Assembly: GCA_018398805.1 (NCBI GenBank)
Contig: JAGFBZ010001529.1
Coordinates: 1 to 64,000 of the forward strand
Length of the DNA stretch: 64,000 nucleotides
Direction: 5' to 3'
Source of the DNA: Hirundichthys speculiger
Taxonomy: Eukaryota; Chordata; Actinopteri; Beloniformes; Exocoetidae
A model generated the notes under the pieces. That model saw nothing but the letters and a program-made list of their open reading frames with translations, was not told the DNA's origin and did no database searches. Positions within the stretch are counted from its first letter, which is position 1. Every line of letters starts with the position of its first letter. A program made the position numbers and the translations under genes. This document shows, one piece after another, positions 1 to 52,145 of the stretch.

Positions 1-1005
1 TGCAGCCTCTAGTGGTCGGTAGAGGAACTGCAGCTCTGGTAGTGGTCGGTAGTGGAACTGCAGCTTCTAGTGGTCGGTAAGAGGAACTGCAGCTTCTAGT
101 GGTCGGTAGAGGAACTTCTGTGGTAGAGGAACTGCAGCCTCTAGTGGTCGGTAGAGGAACTGCAGCCTCTAGTGGTCAGTAGAGGAACCGCAGTCTCTGG
201 TGGTCAGTAGAGGAACTGCAGTCTCTAGTGGTTGGTAGCGGAACTCCAGCCTCTAGTGGTCGGTAGAGGATCTGCAGCCTCTAGTGGTCGGTAGAGGATC
301 TGCAGTCTCTAGTGGTCGGTAGAGGAACTGCAGCCTCTAGATGTCAGGAGAGGAACTGCAGCCTCTGGTGGTCGGTAGAGGTACTGCAGCCTCTGGTGGT
401 CGGTAGAGGAACTGCAGCCTCTGGTGGTCGGTAGAGGAACTGCAGCCTCTGGTGGTCGGTAGTGGAACTGCAGCTTCTAGTGGTCGGTAGAGGAACTGCA
501 GCTTCTAGTGGTCGGTAGTGGAACTGCAGCTTCTAGTGGTCGGTAGTGGAACTGCAGCTTCTAGTGGTCGGTAGAGGAACTGCAGCCTCTAGTGGTCGGT
601 GGTGGAACTGCAGCTTCTAGTGGTCGGTAGAGGAACTGCAGCCTCTAGTGGTCGGTGGTGGAACTGCAGCTTCTAGTGGTCGGTAGAGGAACTGCAGCTT
701 CTAGTGGTCGGTAGTGGAACTGCAGCTTCTAGTGGTCGGTAGAGGAACTGCAGCCTCTAGTGGTCGGTGGTGGAACTGCAGCTTCTAGTGGTCGGTAGAG
801 GAACTGCAGCCTCTAGTGGTCGGTAGAGGAACTGCAGCCTCCAGTGGTCGGTGGTGGAACTGCAGCTTCTAGTGGTCGGTAGTGGAACTGCAGCTTCTAG
901 TGGTCGGTAGAGGAACTGCAGCCTCTAGTGGTCGGTGGTGGAACTGCAGCTTCTAGTGGTCGGTAGAGGAACTGCAGCCTCTAGTAGTCGGTAGTGGAAC
1001 AGCAG
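1..1005. repeat. 28-bp minisatellite array (left copy)
   Basis: Tandem copies of a 28-bp unit with core TGCAGCCTCTAGTGGTCGGT followed by AGAGGAAC, about 35 copies. The variants are mainly GCAGCTTCT for GCAGCCTCT and GTGGAAC for GAGGAAC. The array runs off the left edge of the window. A second array of the same unit lies at 51440-52145. No reading frame is supported. It lies upstream of the first visible hdac6 exon, so it is probably in an hdac6 intron. Confidence 0.95.
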
Positions 1006-1010
1006 CTTGG

Positions 1011-1418
1011 GAACAGCTTTTCTGCACTGCTATGAGGAGCTGATGTGATATTAACTCGGGCTGTTCCCTCAGCGACAATCACAAGCCCAGTTAGAGGTGT
1101 GAGCTGAAAATGAAGGTGATTTCTGAATAGAACCTCAGACTAGCTGTGATTCTGGACCTCAATGACAGGATGGAGAAGAACTTGGAGAAGTTACAAGCTC
1201 AGCTTGAAGGAACTGACCACCATCTGTCTGTCTGGAACCATCATGGAGATGAAGCAGAGACTCTAGAGGAGACTGGAGCTACTGGAGTCAGTCTGACCCT
1301 CAACTGTTACTGCTGTCTGGACTGATCTCAACTAGAACTGAATGTTCTGCCAACTGATGCTCCGCCCCACTACCCCTCCCCTTCCCCTATGACACCTGTG
1401 GACCAGGTACCAGAGGGC
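1011..1418. other. Unassigned single-copy sequence
   Basis: Non-repetitive sequence between the 28-bp array and the Harbinger-like element. A short glutamate- and leucine-rich frame is visible around 1165-1310, but I cannot tie it to a family. I see no convincing exon here. Confidence 0.4.
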
Positions 1419-2703
1419 TGTACTACGAAGCAAGTTGGACACAGCCAGGCTTTCTTTGGGTGAGCTGGCTTAACAAACCTGAAACTCTCCATCAGAGATA
1501 ACTGGTACCACGACGGTGGTTATCAACTATCTTTGTTAACCGCGGCTTTCTGCTTCCTGCTCTGTGCGCGTTCACATAAAAGGGGGCGTTTGACGCGTCA
1601 TTTGATGTCTATTCCGGATCAAATGGATAGATGGCAGTCCGTATATTTCAGTCAGGAGGAGCAGGTTTTAATAATGCAGGGCTATGAGGATTTCAAAGAA
1701 ATCTTTACGGCCAAAAGCAACACTGTAGGTGCGAATAAAGCCAGAGAGGAGTGCTGGCAAAAAAAAGCAGATCGTGTAAATTTGTAAATTATATTTATTT
1801 CACCACTTAATGCACCTTAATTTATCTACCCCCCTCTTTTAGAGCGCTTAAACTTTAAACTTAATGCAGCAGATTTAAACATTATGTAGGTCTGACTGTC
1901 CCATTATGAATGATAAATGAAAATCACTTTAGTTTTTTGCTAAATCTATGTGAAATTAATTTAAGATTTAATATGATCTGTTATACACACTCACCGGCCA
2001 CTTTAATAGGTACCCTATCACCCTGGGGAATCTATGAATTATATTAAAACATTTCACATGAAATTCCACGTTACACTGATTATCAATATAATGGACTATT
2101 AATTTATGTTACCTGATTTAATAAAACGCTTCTTTTATTTGAAGCGTGGGCAGATGGCCAGGGAATACTACAAACATATTCAGCAGTTTAGTAAGAGCAA
2201 GTACAACCTTTATTCCAGTATTCTGGCTCAGATTTTCTGCATCACCAACTGAATGCATGTAGGTTCCCGCGGCAAATAAACGCAAAGAAACGCACACCGT
2301 TAGCGCTACTGTGAGCGCACGGCTGCGTTTGGTGGCGCTGCCAATATCTGGCTCTAGCAGATTACAAATGTAACGTATTCCCTCAGCTGGAAATCTCTAG
2401 CGTTCATAGAGAATATGGTCATGGGAAGCCAGCGGATCAGTCCGGTCTCTGAATACTCTCCCTCCATTACACAATCCTGACGCTCAGGTCAACGGGATTG
2501 GGTGAAAGTGAAAGGGCGGCGCTTTTTAGAGCTGATTTGAGCCTAAACTCTGCACATAACCTGCTCCTGACCAGGTTAAGTTTGCAGAGTAAGTTACCAT
2601 GGTGATCTAGTCAGGTTGAAAGAGAGCCACCTTCGTGGTACCGGAAATCCTGGTTTTAGACTCAACATACCTCGCTAACCCTCTAATCTCGCTTCGTAGT
2701 ACA
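1419..2703. mobile_element. PIF/Harbinger-like DNA transposon
   Basis: The two ends carry matching terminal inverted repeats: TGTACTACGAAGC at 1419-1431 and its exact reverse complement at 2691-2703. A second inverted pair lies inside, GGTACCACGACGGTGG at 1504-1519 against a 15/16 match in reverse complement at 2627-2642. At about 1.29 kb it is far too short for a full Harbinger with a transposase. It holds only a Myb/SANT-like frame, so it is non-autonomous. Class assignment rests on the end sequence and the Myb-like frame. The target-site duplication is not clear. Confidence 0.72.
1605..1787 (+). pseudogene. Myb/SANT-like DNA-binding domain fragment of a Harbinger element
   Basis: About 60 codons from an ATG at 1605. 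The frame stays open further upstream to about 1533 without an ATG. The stretch YFSQEEQVLIMQGYEDFKEI followed by a KSNT...KAREECWQKKADRVN pattern resembles the N-terminal half of the Myb/SANT-like (NAIF1-type) domain. PIF/Harbinger elements encode this protein beside their transposase, and it is known to help the transposase reach the element ends. Here the frame stops after the second conserved helix and no transposase follows, so this is a remnant inside a deleted copy. Its position between the inverted repeats supports the assignment. Confidence 0.6.
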
Positions 2704-2705
2704 CT

Positions 2706-3015
2706 GCTCAGGACTACCAAGGCTGGACAACATCTTTTCACGAGAACTTGAGAACTTTGGACACTCGCTGGAGCAGAAGTTCACAGACGTACTGACACAC
2801 ACACACACATGCTACAACCCCCCCCGCTGTTGCGCTGGTGGGACGCTACAGTTATCTTAATTGAGATACAATGGAAATAAATGTTCCTGGTATTCTAATT
2901 AAAGTTGAACTTGACAGTCTCGGTGGAGCTCATTAGACGTTAAACCCATCAAGCGATCAATAACAGTCATTAACGAGTCCTGTTAAACTGGTGTTACTGC
3001 TGTGTTTGTGTGTAG
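2706..3015. other. hdac6 intron sequence
   Basis: Single-copy sequence between the Harbinger element and the first visible hdac6 exon, with a short CA run near 2796-2808. It ends in a pyrimidine-poor acceptor, TGTGTGTAG, just before 3016. Nothing else is recognised. Confidence 0.5.
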
Positions 3016-43756
<40,741 letters not shown>

Positions 43757-44273
43757 GAGGTTGGACGTTTGGTGCATTGCCATGGATAACAGCAGGATCG
43801 GTGCTTCGTTGGACGTTGTAACGTCACACTTGTTCCAAAAAAAAAATTTGGTTTTATATTTTTAGCTGCAGATCATCAACACCTTCATCATCAGCAGGTC
43901 GTCGGGTCGATTCCCTGAAAATGTTACTCCTCTCCAGCAAACTGTGGACGCTTTTATTTTGAAAACCCTGCACAGAAAAAAACAGAAAGCAGCAGTTGGT
44001 CATGTTCCTTTAAGGAGCGCCTGTCACCTGTGATATCACCACTAAATCAATCACAGGTTCTGATCAATTGATCTATTTGTTTTATCGTTAAGTTAAAGAA
44101 GAAAAGCAGCTAATCAGTGGATCGTTTCAGTTTTGGGTTTCCTGCTGATCTTGATTGGTTCTGCAGTTATTCATCAACAGGTTTCAGTTTTATAAACCGT
44201 TCATTTGTATTGGTCTGCCTGTTTGTTTGTGATCAATAATCAATAACCTGGTTTTGATTCAACTGAAATAAAA
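43757..44273 (+). other. hdac6: hdac6 3' untranslated region with poly(A) signal
   Basis: Single-copy sequence after the stop codon. The best polyadenylation signal is AATAAA at 44267-44272, about 120 bp before the 12-bp array begins. Confidence 0.65.
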
Positions 44274-44394
44274 ACAATGAAATTGTTTGCTTGTTTCATT
44301 GATGATGAATTAAAAAGTTTTAAAGAGTTTCAAGTTTCTTCAGTTCAACCAGAAAACGTCCCCGTTGGGCTGGTGACGACATCAGTGCGCCTCA

Positions 44395-47300
44395 GGACGG
44401 TGTCATCATCGGTGTCATCATCGGTTACATCATCGGCGTCATCATCGGTGTCATCATCGGAGTCATCATCAGTGTCATCATCGGTGACATCATCGGTGTC
44501 ATCGGAGTCGTCATCAGTGTCATCATCGGTGACATCATCGGAGTCATCATTAGTGTCGTCAGTGTCATCATTAGTTTCATCATTAGTATCATCAGTGTCT
44601 TCATTAGTGTCATCAGTGTCATCATCATTGTCATCATCTGTGTCATCATTATTGTCATCATCGGTGTCATCATCTCTGTCATCGGTGTCATGAGTGTCAT
44701 CATTAGTATCATCGGTGTCATCATCAGTGTCATCATATGTGTCATCAGTGTCATCTCTGTCATCGGTGTAATGAGTGACATCATTAATATCATCAGTGTC
44801 ATCATTACTGTCATCGGTGTCATCATTAGTGTCATCATCGGTGTCATCAGTGTCATGAGTGTTATCAGTGTCATCACTAGTGTCATCATCAGTGTCATCA
44901 TCGGTGTCATCTCTGTCATCGGTGTCATGAGTGTCATCATTAGTATCATCGGTGTCATCATCAGTGTCATCATCTCTGTCATCGGTGTAATGAGTGACAT
45001 CATTAATATCATCAGTGTCATCATCTGTGTCATCATTAGTGTCATCTGTGTCATCAGTGTCATGAGTGTTATCGGTGTCATCATCAGTGTCATTATTAGT
45101 GTCATCATCTGGGTCATCCTCTGGGTCATCATCAGTGTCATCTTCAGTGTCATCATTAGTATCATCAGTGTCATCATCTGTATCATCAGTGTCATCATCT
45201 CTGTCATAATCAGTGTCATCATCAGTGTCATCATTATTGTCATCATCGGTGTCATGAGTCATCATTAGTATCATCGGTGTCATCATCAGTGTCATCATAT
45301 GTGTCATCAGTGTCATCATCTCTGTCATCGGTGTAATGAGTGACATCATTAATATCATCAATGTCATCATCTGTGTCATCATCAGTATCATCGTTGTCAT
45401 CATTAGTGTCATGAGTGTTATCGGTGTCATCACTAGTGTCATCATTGGTGTCATCATTAGTGTTTTCAGTGTCATTATTAGTGTCATCATCTGAGTTATC
45501 ATCAGTGTCATCTTCAGTGTCATCATCAGTGTCATCATCAGTGTCTTCATCAGTGTCATCATTAGTGTCATCATTAGTGTCATCATTAGTGTCTTCATCA
45601 GTGTCATCATCAGTGTCATCATTAGTGTCATCATCAGTGTCATCATCAGAGTCATCATCAGTGTCATCATCAGTATCTTCATCAGTGTCATCATCTCTGT
45701 CATCATTAGTATCATCATCAGAGTCATCATCAGTGTCATCATCAGTGTCATCATTAGTGTCTTCATCAGTGTCATCATCAGTGTCTTCATCAGTGTCATC
45801 ATTAGTGTCATCATAAGTGTCATCATCAGAGTCATCATCAGTGTCATCATGAGTGTCATCATCAGTGTCATCAGTCATCATCATTAGTGTCATCATCAGT
45901 GTCATCATTAGTATCATCATCAGAGTCATCATCAGTGTCATCATCAGTGTCATCATCAGTGTCATCATCAGTGTCATCATCAGTGTCATCATCAGTGTCA
46001 TCATCAGTGTCATCATCAGTGTCATCATCAGTGTCATCATAAGTGTCATCATCAGAGTCATCATCAGTGTCATCATTAGTGTCTTCATCAGTGTCTTCAT
46101 CAGTGTCATCATCAGAGTCATCATCAGTGTCATCATTAGTGTCATCATCGGTATCATCATTAGTGTCATCATCGGTGTCTTCTTCAGTGTCATCATCGGT
46201 GCCATCATCAGTGTCATCATCAGTGTCATCATCAGCGTCATCATCAGTGTCATCATTAGTATCATCAGTGTCATCAGCGTTGTCATCATTAGTGTCATCT
46301 GTGTCATCAGTGTCATGAGTGTTATCGGTGTCATCATTAGTGTCATCAGTGTCATTATTAGTGTCATCATCTGGGTCATCATCAGTGTCATCTTCAGTGT
46401 CATCATTAGTATCATCAGTGTCATCTGTATCATCATCAGTGTCATCATCTCTGTCATCATTAGTGTCATCATCAGAGTCATCATCAGTGTCATCATTAGT
46501 GTCATCATCAGTGTCATCATCAGAGTCATCATCAGTGTCTTCATCAGTGTCATCATCAGTGTCATCATCTCTGTCATCATTAGTGTCATCATCAGAGTCA
46601 TCATCAGTGTCATCATCAGTGTCATCATTAGTATCATCAGTGTCATCATCAGTGTCTTCATCAGTGTCTTCATCAGTGTCATCATCTGTATCATCATCAG
46701 TGTCATCATCTCTGTCATCATTAGTGTCATCATCAGAGTCATCATCTCTGTCATCATTAGTGTCATCATCAGAGGCATCATCAGTGTCATCATTAGTGTC
46801 ATCATCAGAGTCATCATCAGTGTCATCATTAGTGTCATCATCAGAGTCATCATCAGTGTCATCATTAGTGTCATCATCAATGTCATCATCAGTGTCATCA
46901 TTGGTGTCATCATCAGTGTCATCACTAGTGTCATCATTAGTGTCATCAGTGTCATCATTAGTGTCATCATCAGTGTCATCATCGGTGTCATATTCTGTGT
47001 CATTATTAGTGTCATCATTAGTGTCATCATCAGTGTCATCATTGGTGTCATCATCAGTGTCATCATTAGTGTCATCATCAGAGTCATCATCAGTGTCATC
47101 ATTAGTGTCATCATCAGAGTCATCATCAGTGTCATCATTAGTGTCATCATCAATGTCATCATCAGTGTCATCATAAGTGTCATCATCGGTGTCATCATTG
47201 GTGTCATCATTAGTGTCATCATCACTTTCATCATCAGTGTCATCATCAGTGTCATCATTAGTGTCATCAGTGTCATCCTCTCGGTCATCATCAGTGTCAT

Positions 47301-48206
47301 CATCAGTGTCATCATATGGGTCATCCTCTCGGTCATCATCAGTGTCATCATTATTGTCATCATTGTCATAATTGGTGTCATCATCAGTGTAATCATTGGT
47401 GTCATCATTAGTGTCATCATTAGTGTCATCAGTGTCATCATTAGTGTCATCATCAGTGTCATCATCGGTGTCATCATTAGTGTCATCATCAGAGTCATCA
47501 TCAGTGTCATCATTAGTGTCATCATCAGTGTCATCATCGGTGTCATCATCTGAGTCATCATCAGTGTCATCATTAGTGTCATCATCAGTGTCATCCTAAG
47601 TGTCATCATTAGTGTCATCATCAGAGTCATCATCAGTGTCATCATCGGTGTCATCATCTTAGTCATCATAGGTGTCATCATTAGTGTCATCATTAGTGTC
47701 ATCATCAGTGTCTTCATCAGTGTCATCATCAGAGTCATCATCAGTGTCATCATCGGTGTCATCATCTTAGTCATCATAGGTGTCATCATTAGTGTCATCA
47801 TTAGTGTCATCAGAGTCATCATTAGTGTCATCATCGGTGTCATCATCAGTGTCATCATAAGTGTCATCATCGGTGTCATCATAGGTGTCATCATCAGAGT
47901 CATCATTAGTGTCATCATCGGTGTCATCATCAGTGTCATCATAAGTGTCATCATCGGTGTCATCATAGGTGTCATCATTAGTGTCATCATTAGTGTCATC
48001 CTAAGTGTCATCATTAGTGTCATCATAAGTGTCATCATTAGTGTCATCATCAGAGTCATCATCAGTGTCATCATCAGAGTCATCATCAGTCTCATTATCG
48101 GTGTCATCATCTTAGTCATCATAGGTGTCATCATTAGTGTCATCATTATTGTCATCATCAGTGTCTTCATCAGTGTCATCATCAGTGTCATCATCAGAGT
48201 CATCAT
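44395..48206. repeat. 12-bp GTCATCATCAGT array, 3.8 kb
   Basis: About 315 units of GTCATCATCAGT and variants (CGGT, TAGT, CTGT endings, 9-bp forms). Being a multiple of three, it yields frames of up to 986 codons (Met/Leu/Thr or Asp/Thr repeats on the minus strand, Ser/Val or Ile/Val repeats on the plus strand). Nothing but the repeat supports them. It lies just downstream of the hdac6 poly(A) signal and ends where a Penelope-like element starts. Confidence 0.97.
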
Positions 48207-48212
48207 CGGCAT

Positions 48213-49640
48213 GTAGCTAACATTTTAGCTCCTCTGGTGGGTAACACACCACACCACATACACAACTCGCATGAATTTGCAGACAAAATCCAGGGTGTAA
48301 GGCTGGAACTGGATGAAACCATGGTATCATATGATGTAACATCCTTATTCACTTGCATCCCAATCAAGGAAGCAGTGGAAACAGTGAGGCATCATCTCTC
48401 ACAAGACAGTACATTACCGGACAGAACCAATCTCAATACAGAACAGATTTGCCAGTTACTGGAGTTGTGCCTTAACACCATATACTTCCAGTTTAACGGC
48501 AATTTTTACAGACAGAAACACGGCTGTGCTATGGGGTCACCAGTATCCCCCATTGTGGCAAACCTATATATGGAAAGAGTAGAACAAAAGGCACTGAGCT
48601 CGTACAAGGGTACATCGCCAAGCCACTGGTTCAGATATGTGGATGACACATGGGTGAAAATCAAATCCCAGGAACTAGAGGCTTTTACTGAGCACATCAA
48701 CTCAGTGGACAAGAACATCAAGTTCACTAGAGAAGATGTTAATGACAACCACCTTCCTTTCTTAGACTGTGATGTACACTTGGATGAAAACAGGAGCCTC
48801 CACATTGGGGTTTACAGAAAACCCCCCCACACAGACCAATATCTTCTGTTCGACTCACATCACCCTCTGGAGCACAAACTGGGAGTTATCAGAACCCTAC
48901 AGCACAGGGCTGATAAGGTTCCTACCACTACACAGGCAAAGGAACAGGAACACAAACATGTGAGGAGGGCGTTGGAAACTTGCGGCTATCCTAGCTGGAC
49001 GTTCAACAGAACAAAACGATCCAACATGAACAATATCTCAGAGAGGGCTGAGGAAGGTAACAAGCGCAGGAACATTGTCATACCCTACGTGTCCGGGGTG
49101 TCGGAAAAACTCAGGAGAATTTTCAATCAACACCAAATTCCTGTGTGTTTCAAACCAGGTAACACACTCAGACAAAAACTAGTACACCCCAAAGACAGGG
49201 TACCCCACACGCAAAAAAGTAATTTGGTATATGCTGTCCAATGCAGTGAGGAATGCAAAGACTCATACGTTGGGGAAACCAAACAACCACTGAACAAACG
49301 CATGGCTCAACACAGAAGGGCTAACTCCTCAGGTCCAGTTTCTGCTGTTTATGTTCATATGAAGGAGAAGGATCACTCTTTTGAGGACAAAAACGTGAAA
49401 ATCTTGGACAGAGAGGACAGATGGTTTGAGAGAGGAGTAAAAGAATCCATCTACGTTAAATTAGAAAAGCCGTCTCTAAACAGGGGAGGTGGCTTAAGAT
49501 TTCATCTTTCTCCCATTTACAATGCAGCCCTCGCTACTGTTCCTAAGAGACTGAATAACAAGGACTGCCAGGAACTAAAGTCAAGTTGCTCAAAGAAGCA
49601 TAACGACAGTCGTTCACTGGTAACCACACCTCATGCCTAA
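48213..49640 (+). pseudogene. Penelope-like RT plus GIY-YIG endonuclease (5'-truncated)
   Basis: About 475 open codons ending at TAA 49638-49640. The reverse transcriptase part has ILAPLVGNTPHHIHNS, SYDVTSLFTCIPI (motif A), HGCAMGSPVSPIVANLYMER (motif B), FRYVDDTW (motif C) and LPFLDCDV. The C-terminal part has LVYAVQCSEECKDSYVGETK then LNKRMAQHRRA, the GIY-YIG endonuclease variant typical of Penelope-like elements. The fingers region and N-terminus are missing. No internal stop is present, so the copy is fairly young. Confidence 0.9.
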
Positions 49641-49851
49641 CGACTGTTGTCCACCAGTGGCCCCACTCACCCCTAACGACTGTCCTTTCACTGGTGTGGC
49701 TCTCCTGACCCAAACAAAGGGTCCAAACTCCACTAACGAAGTATTGTCTTTAGAAAGTGGTGGGTGCACACCTCCACAGAGGTTAAAAACCAGAGTCATA
49801 CTCCACTGTTTGTCTGACTAGTGCGGACTAGTCAGACTGATGCGTTGAGAA

Positions 49852-49894
49852 CTGATGAAGCCGCTTGGATAAGAGGCGAAACGTCTTCTAGACG
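49852..49894 (+). ncRNA. Hammerhead-ribozyme-like motif in the Penelope-like element
   Basis: CTGATGA at 49852-49858 is followed by a short GCC...GGC stem-loop, GAAA at 49878-49881, then the hairpin CGTCT-TCT-AGACG. This is the order of a hammerhead core. The base expected to pair with the last A of GAAA after the hairpin is A, not U, so this copy may be inactive. Penelope-like elements are known to carry such ribozymes. Confidence 0.5.
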
Positions 49895-49984
49895 AATCTA
49901 AGTCCAGTTGTCTATGATTCAATTGTTGCGAGAATGGAATTTACCTGGATAAATGAGAATATCCACAGAATATGTAAAATATTT

Positions 49985-50123
49985 TTTCTTATTATTATTA
50001 TTTGAGTGCTTCAACCGCAACCCGCCCGAATTTAATAAAAGTATTATTTTTTGACGAGTCTTCCGCCCGATATGAGGATTATCCGCTCCGCCCGCGGGTG
50101 CGCGGTTCATCCGCGCATCTCTA
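49985..50123. mobile_element. Possible DNA-transposon end
   Basis: GC-rich sequence ending GGTTCATCCGCGCATCTCTA. In reverse complement this reads TAGAGATGCGCGGATGAACC, which resembles terminal repeats of fish hAT-type elements. The matching other end is not seen, so this is a fragment at best. Confidence 0.35.
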
Positions 50124-50129
50124 CTCTGC

Positions 50130-50384
50130 AGGTCTCTGCAGGTCTCTGGAGGCTTCGTGCATCTGGGTTCGGGGCTGAAGGAGTTAAAGCTGCAGTTCCT
50201 CCGTCCTCCAGCAGGAGGAGCAGCTGCTGGTGTACTCCTGCGGTCGCACCTCCGTCCTCTCCCTCAGTCTGGTCTCCACATCCGGGAGCTGGAGACCTCG
50301 CAGCAGCTCCTCCTCCTCCTCATCTTCATCCTTGTCTTCCTGCAGACGGACAGGTGACAGCTGCAGCTCCTCGTGCGGCTGTAG
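50130..50384 (+). other. Candidate 5' untranslated exon of the LHFPL gene
   Basis: GC-rich, CpG-containing sequence with a strong donor GTAG|GTGAGT at 50384/50385. It could splice to the acceptor TCCAG at 52541-52545 just ahead of the LHFPL start codon. No convincing reading frame. This is inference from splice signals only. Confidence 0.3.
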
Positions 50385-51235
50385 GTGAGTTTTCCTTGTT
50401 CTCTCGCGCTCGTGCATGTCGCTGCATCAAGGAGCTGATGTTGTGACGTCAGTCTGTCGGTGCCGTGATTCTTGTCTGCCGCTGATTGACAGTTCTGAAG
50501 CTGCCGATGACAGCCGTTTCGGCTATGGTTCTGGTCGTTGGTGGGTCTTCAGCTCCGGTTCTGGTTGTCAGATGAAGCAGCAGAGGTTTGTTGGGACTGA
50601 AGGTGTTTCAGAACCGGTCCTCTTCTCCTATTGGCTGATTCTGACCTTATTGTGCTCAGCTGGGTCCAGGTGTCAGCAGCCAATCAGAGAGCAGCTTTGT
50701 ATTTTTTTTCTAAATATTTTTAACACTGTTCGAGGCTCTTTGATCCAGATGCACCTGGACTGGATCTAAAATCCAACAGTCTCCACCTGGATGGAAGTCA
50801 ACGACCAGGTCAGAACCTCCAGTGGATTGTTACTGGTTCACCTCCAACTACTTATTCAGCTCTGATGACTTCAGCAGCTTCTCACTCGTCCTGAGGTCCT
50901 GAGGAGACCGAAGCAACTGGGTCCAGAACTGTTCAGGTGATTCCATCCATGGATTTGTTCTTCCTGATGCCACGCTGGATGAGCGTCGTAATCAAAGAGA
51001 AAGGAATGAAACAGGGAGTCTAACGATTCTGCTTTGGGCCACTATTTAGTAAAAGAGCTGTGTATTAGAAGAAATAAAAGATGATCTGTGGTGATCACAC
51101 ACTGCAGAAGAAAAACTGGATACATCTCCTGCGATGTCATCAAACTTTCTGAACACTGATTTTGAACTGTGTTTTTCTTCATACTGGACGGTTCCAAGTT
51201 GTAGATGTTCAGAGTGACTAGAACCGTAACCAGAT
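50385..51235. other. Unassigned sequence upstream of the LHFPL coding exons
   Basis: Single-copy sequence with no recognised exon, RNA gene or element on either strand. Confidence 0.4.
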
Positions 51236-51345
51236 TCAATTCAATTCAATTTTATTTGTTTAGCGTCTGTTACAATGACAGTCGTCTCTAGGTGCTTTAC
51301 AGAGACCCAGATCATGAACCCTGAGCAAAGATTAAAGCTAATGGT
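51236..51345 (-). mobile_element. Short LINE 3'-end fragment
   Basis: Begins with ATTCAATTCAATTCAATTTT and continues TTAGCGTCTGTTACAATGAC. It is the reverse complement of the two fragments embedded at 56867-57002 and 58273-58408. The AATTC/AATTG tail suggests the 3' terminus of a non-LTR element, here pointing to the minus strand. Confidence 0.65.
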
Positions 51346-51439
51346 AATTTATTTATTTTCCCTGATGCAGTAGATGTGAAATCTATCTGTGTAGACCAGA
51401 GACCAGTCAATGGAGACTGACTCACTGCTGGAGCCAGAC

Positions 51440-52145
51440 CCTAGTGGTCTTTAGAGGAACTGCAGCCTCTAGCGGTCGTTAGAGGAACTGCAGCCTCTAG
51501 CGGTCGGTAGAGGAACTGCAGCCTCTAGCGGTCGGTAGAGGAACTGCAGCCTCTAGCGGTCGTTAGAGGAACTGCAGCCTCTACCGGTCGGTAGAGGAAC
51601 TGCAGCCTCTAGCGGTCGGTAGAGAAACTGCAGCCTCTAGCGGTCGTTAGAGGAAGTGCAGCCTCTAGCGGTCGTTAGAGGAAGTGCAGCCTCTAGCGGT
51701 CGGTAGAGGAAGTGCAGCCTCTAGCGGTCGTTAGAGGAAGTGCAGCCTCTAGCGGTCGTTAGAGGAAGTGCAGCCTCTAGCGGTCGTTAGAGGAACTGCA
51801 GCCTCTAGCGGTCGTTAGAGGAAGTACAGCCTCTAGCGGTCGTTAGAGGAAGTGCAGCCTCTAGCGGTCGGTAGAGGAAGTGCAGCCTCTAGCGGTCGGT
51901 AGAGAAACTGCAGCCTCTGGCGGTCGGTAGAGGAAGTGCAGCCTCTAGTGGTCGGTAGAGAAACTGCAGCCTCTAGTGGTCGGTAGAGGAACTGCAGCCT
52001 CTAGTGGTCGGTAGAGGAACTGGACCCTCTAGTGGTCGGTAGAGGAACTGCAGCCTCTAGTGGTCGGTAGAGGAACTGCAGCGTCTAGTGGTCGGTAGAG
52101 GAACCGCAGCCTCTTGTGGTCGGTAGAGGAACTGCAGCTTCTCGT
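51440..52145. repeat. 28-bp minisatellite array (right copy)
   Basis: About 25 copies of the same 28-bp unit as at 1-1005. Most carry GCGGTCGTTAG or GCGGTCGGTAG instead of GTGGTCGGTAG. The last eight revert to the GTGGTCGGTAG form seen in the left array. Confidence 0.95.

Larger units (their letters stand above)
48207..49970 (+). mobile_element. Penelope-like retroelement, 5'-truncated
   Basis: Starts abruptly at the edge of the 12-bp array in the middle of the RT domain and runs through the GIY-YIG domain to a 3' region. That region holds a hammerhead-like motif (49852-49894) and ends in a TTACCTGGATAAATGAGAAT-type sequence common at the 3' end of fish Penelope-like elements. The exact 3' limit is uncertain. 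Confidence 0.88.

Noticed and set aside
45252..48212. 986-codon minus-strand frame (Met/Thr/Leu then Asp/Thr repeats) and long Ser/Val and Ile/Val plus-strand frames
   Set aside because: All come from a 12-bp repeat whose length is a multiple of three. There are no domains, no non-repetitive part and no splice context.
50051..50446. 131-codon frame as a protein gene
   Set aside because: No family resemblance, GC-rich sequence with frames open on both strands. At most a 5' untranslated exon.
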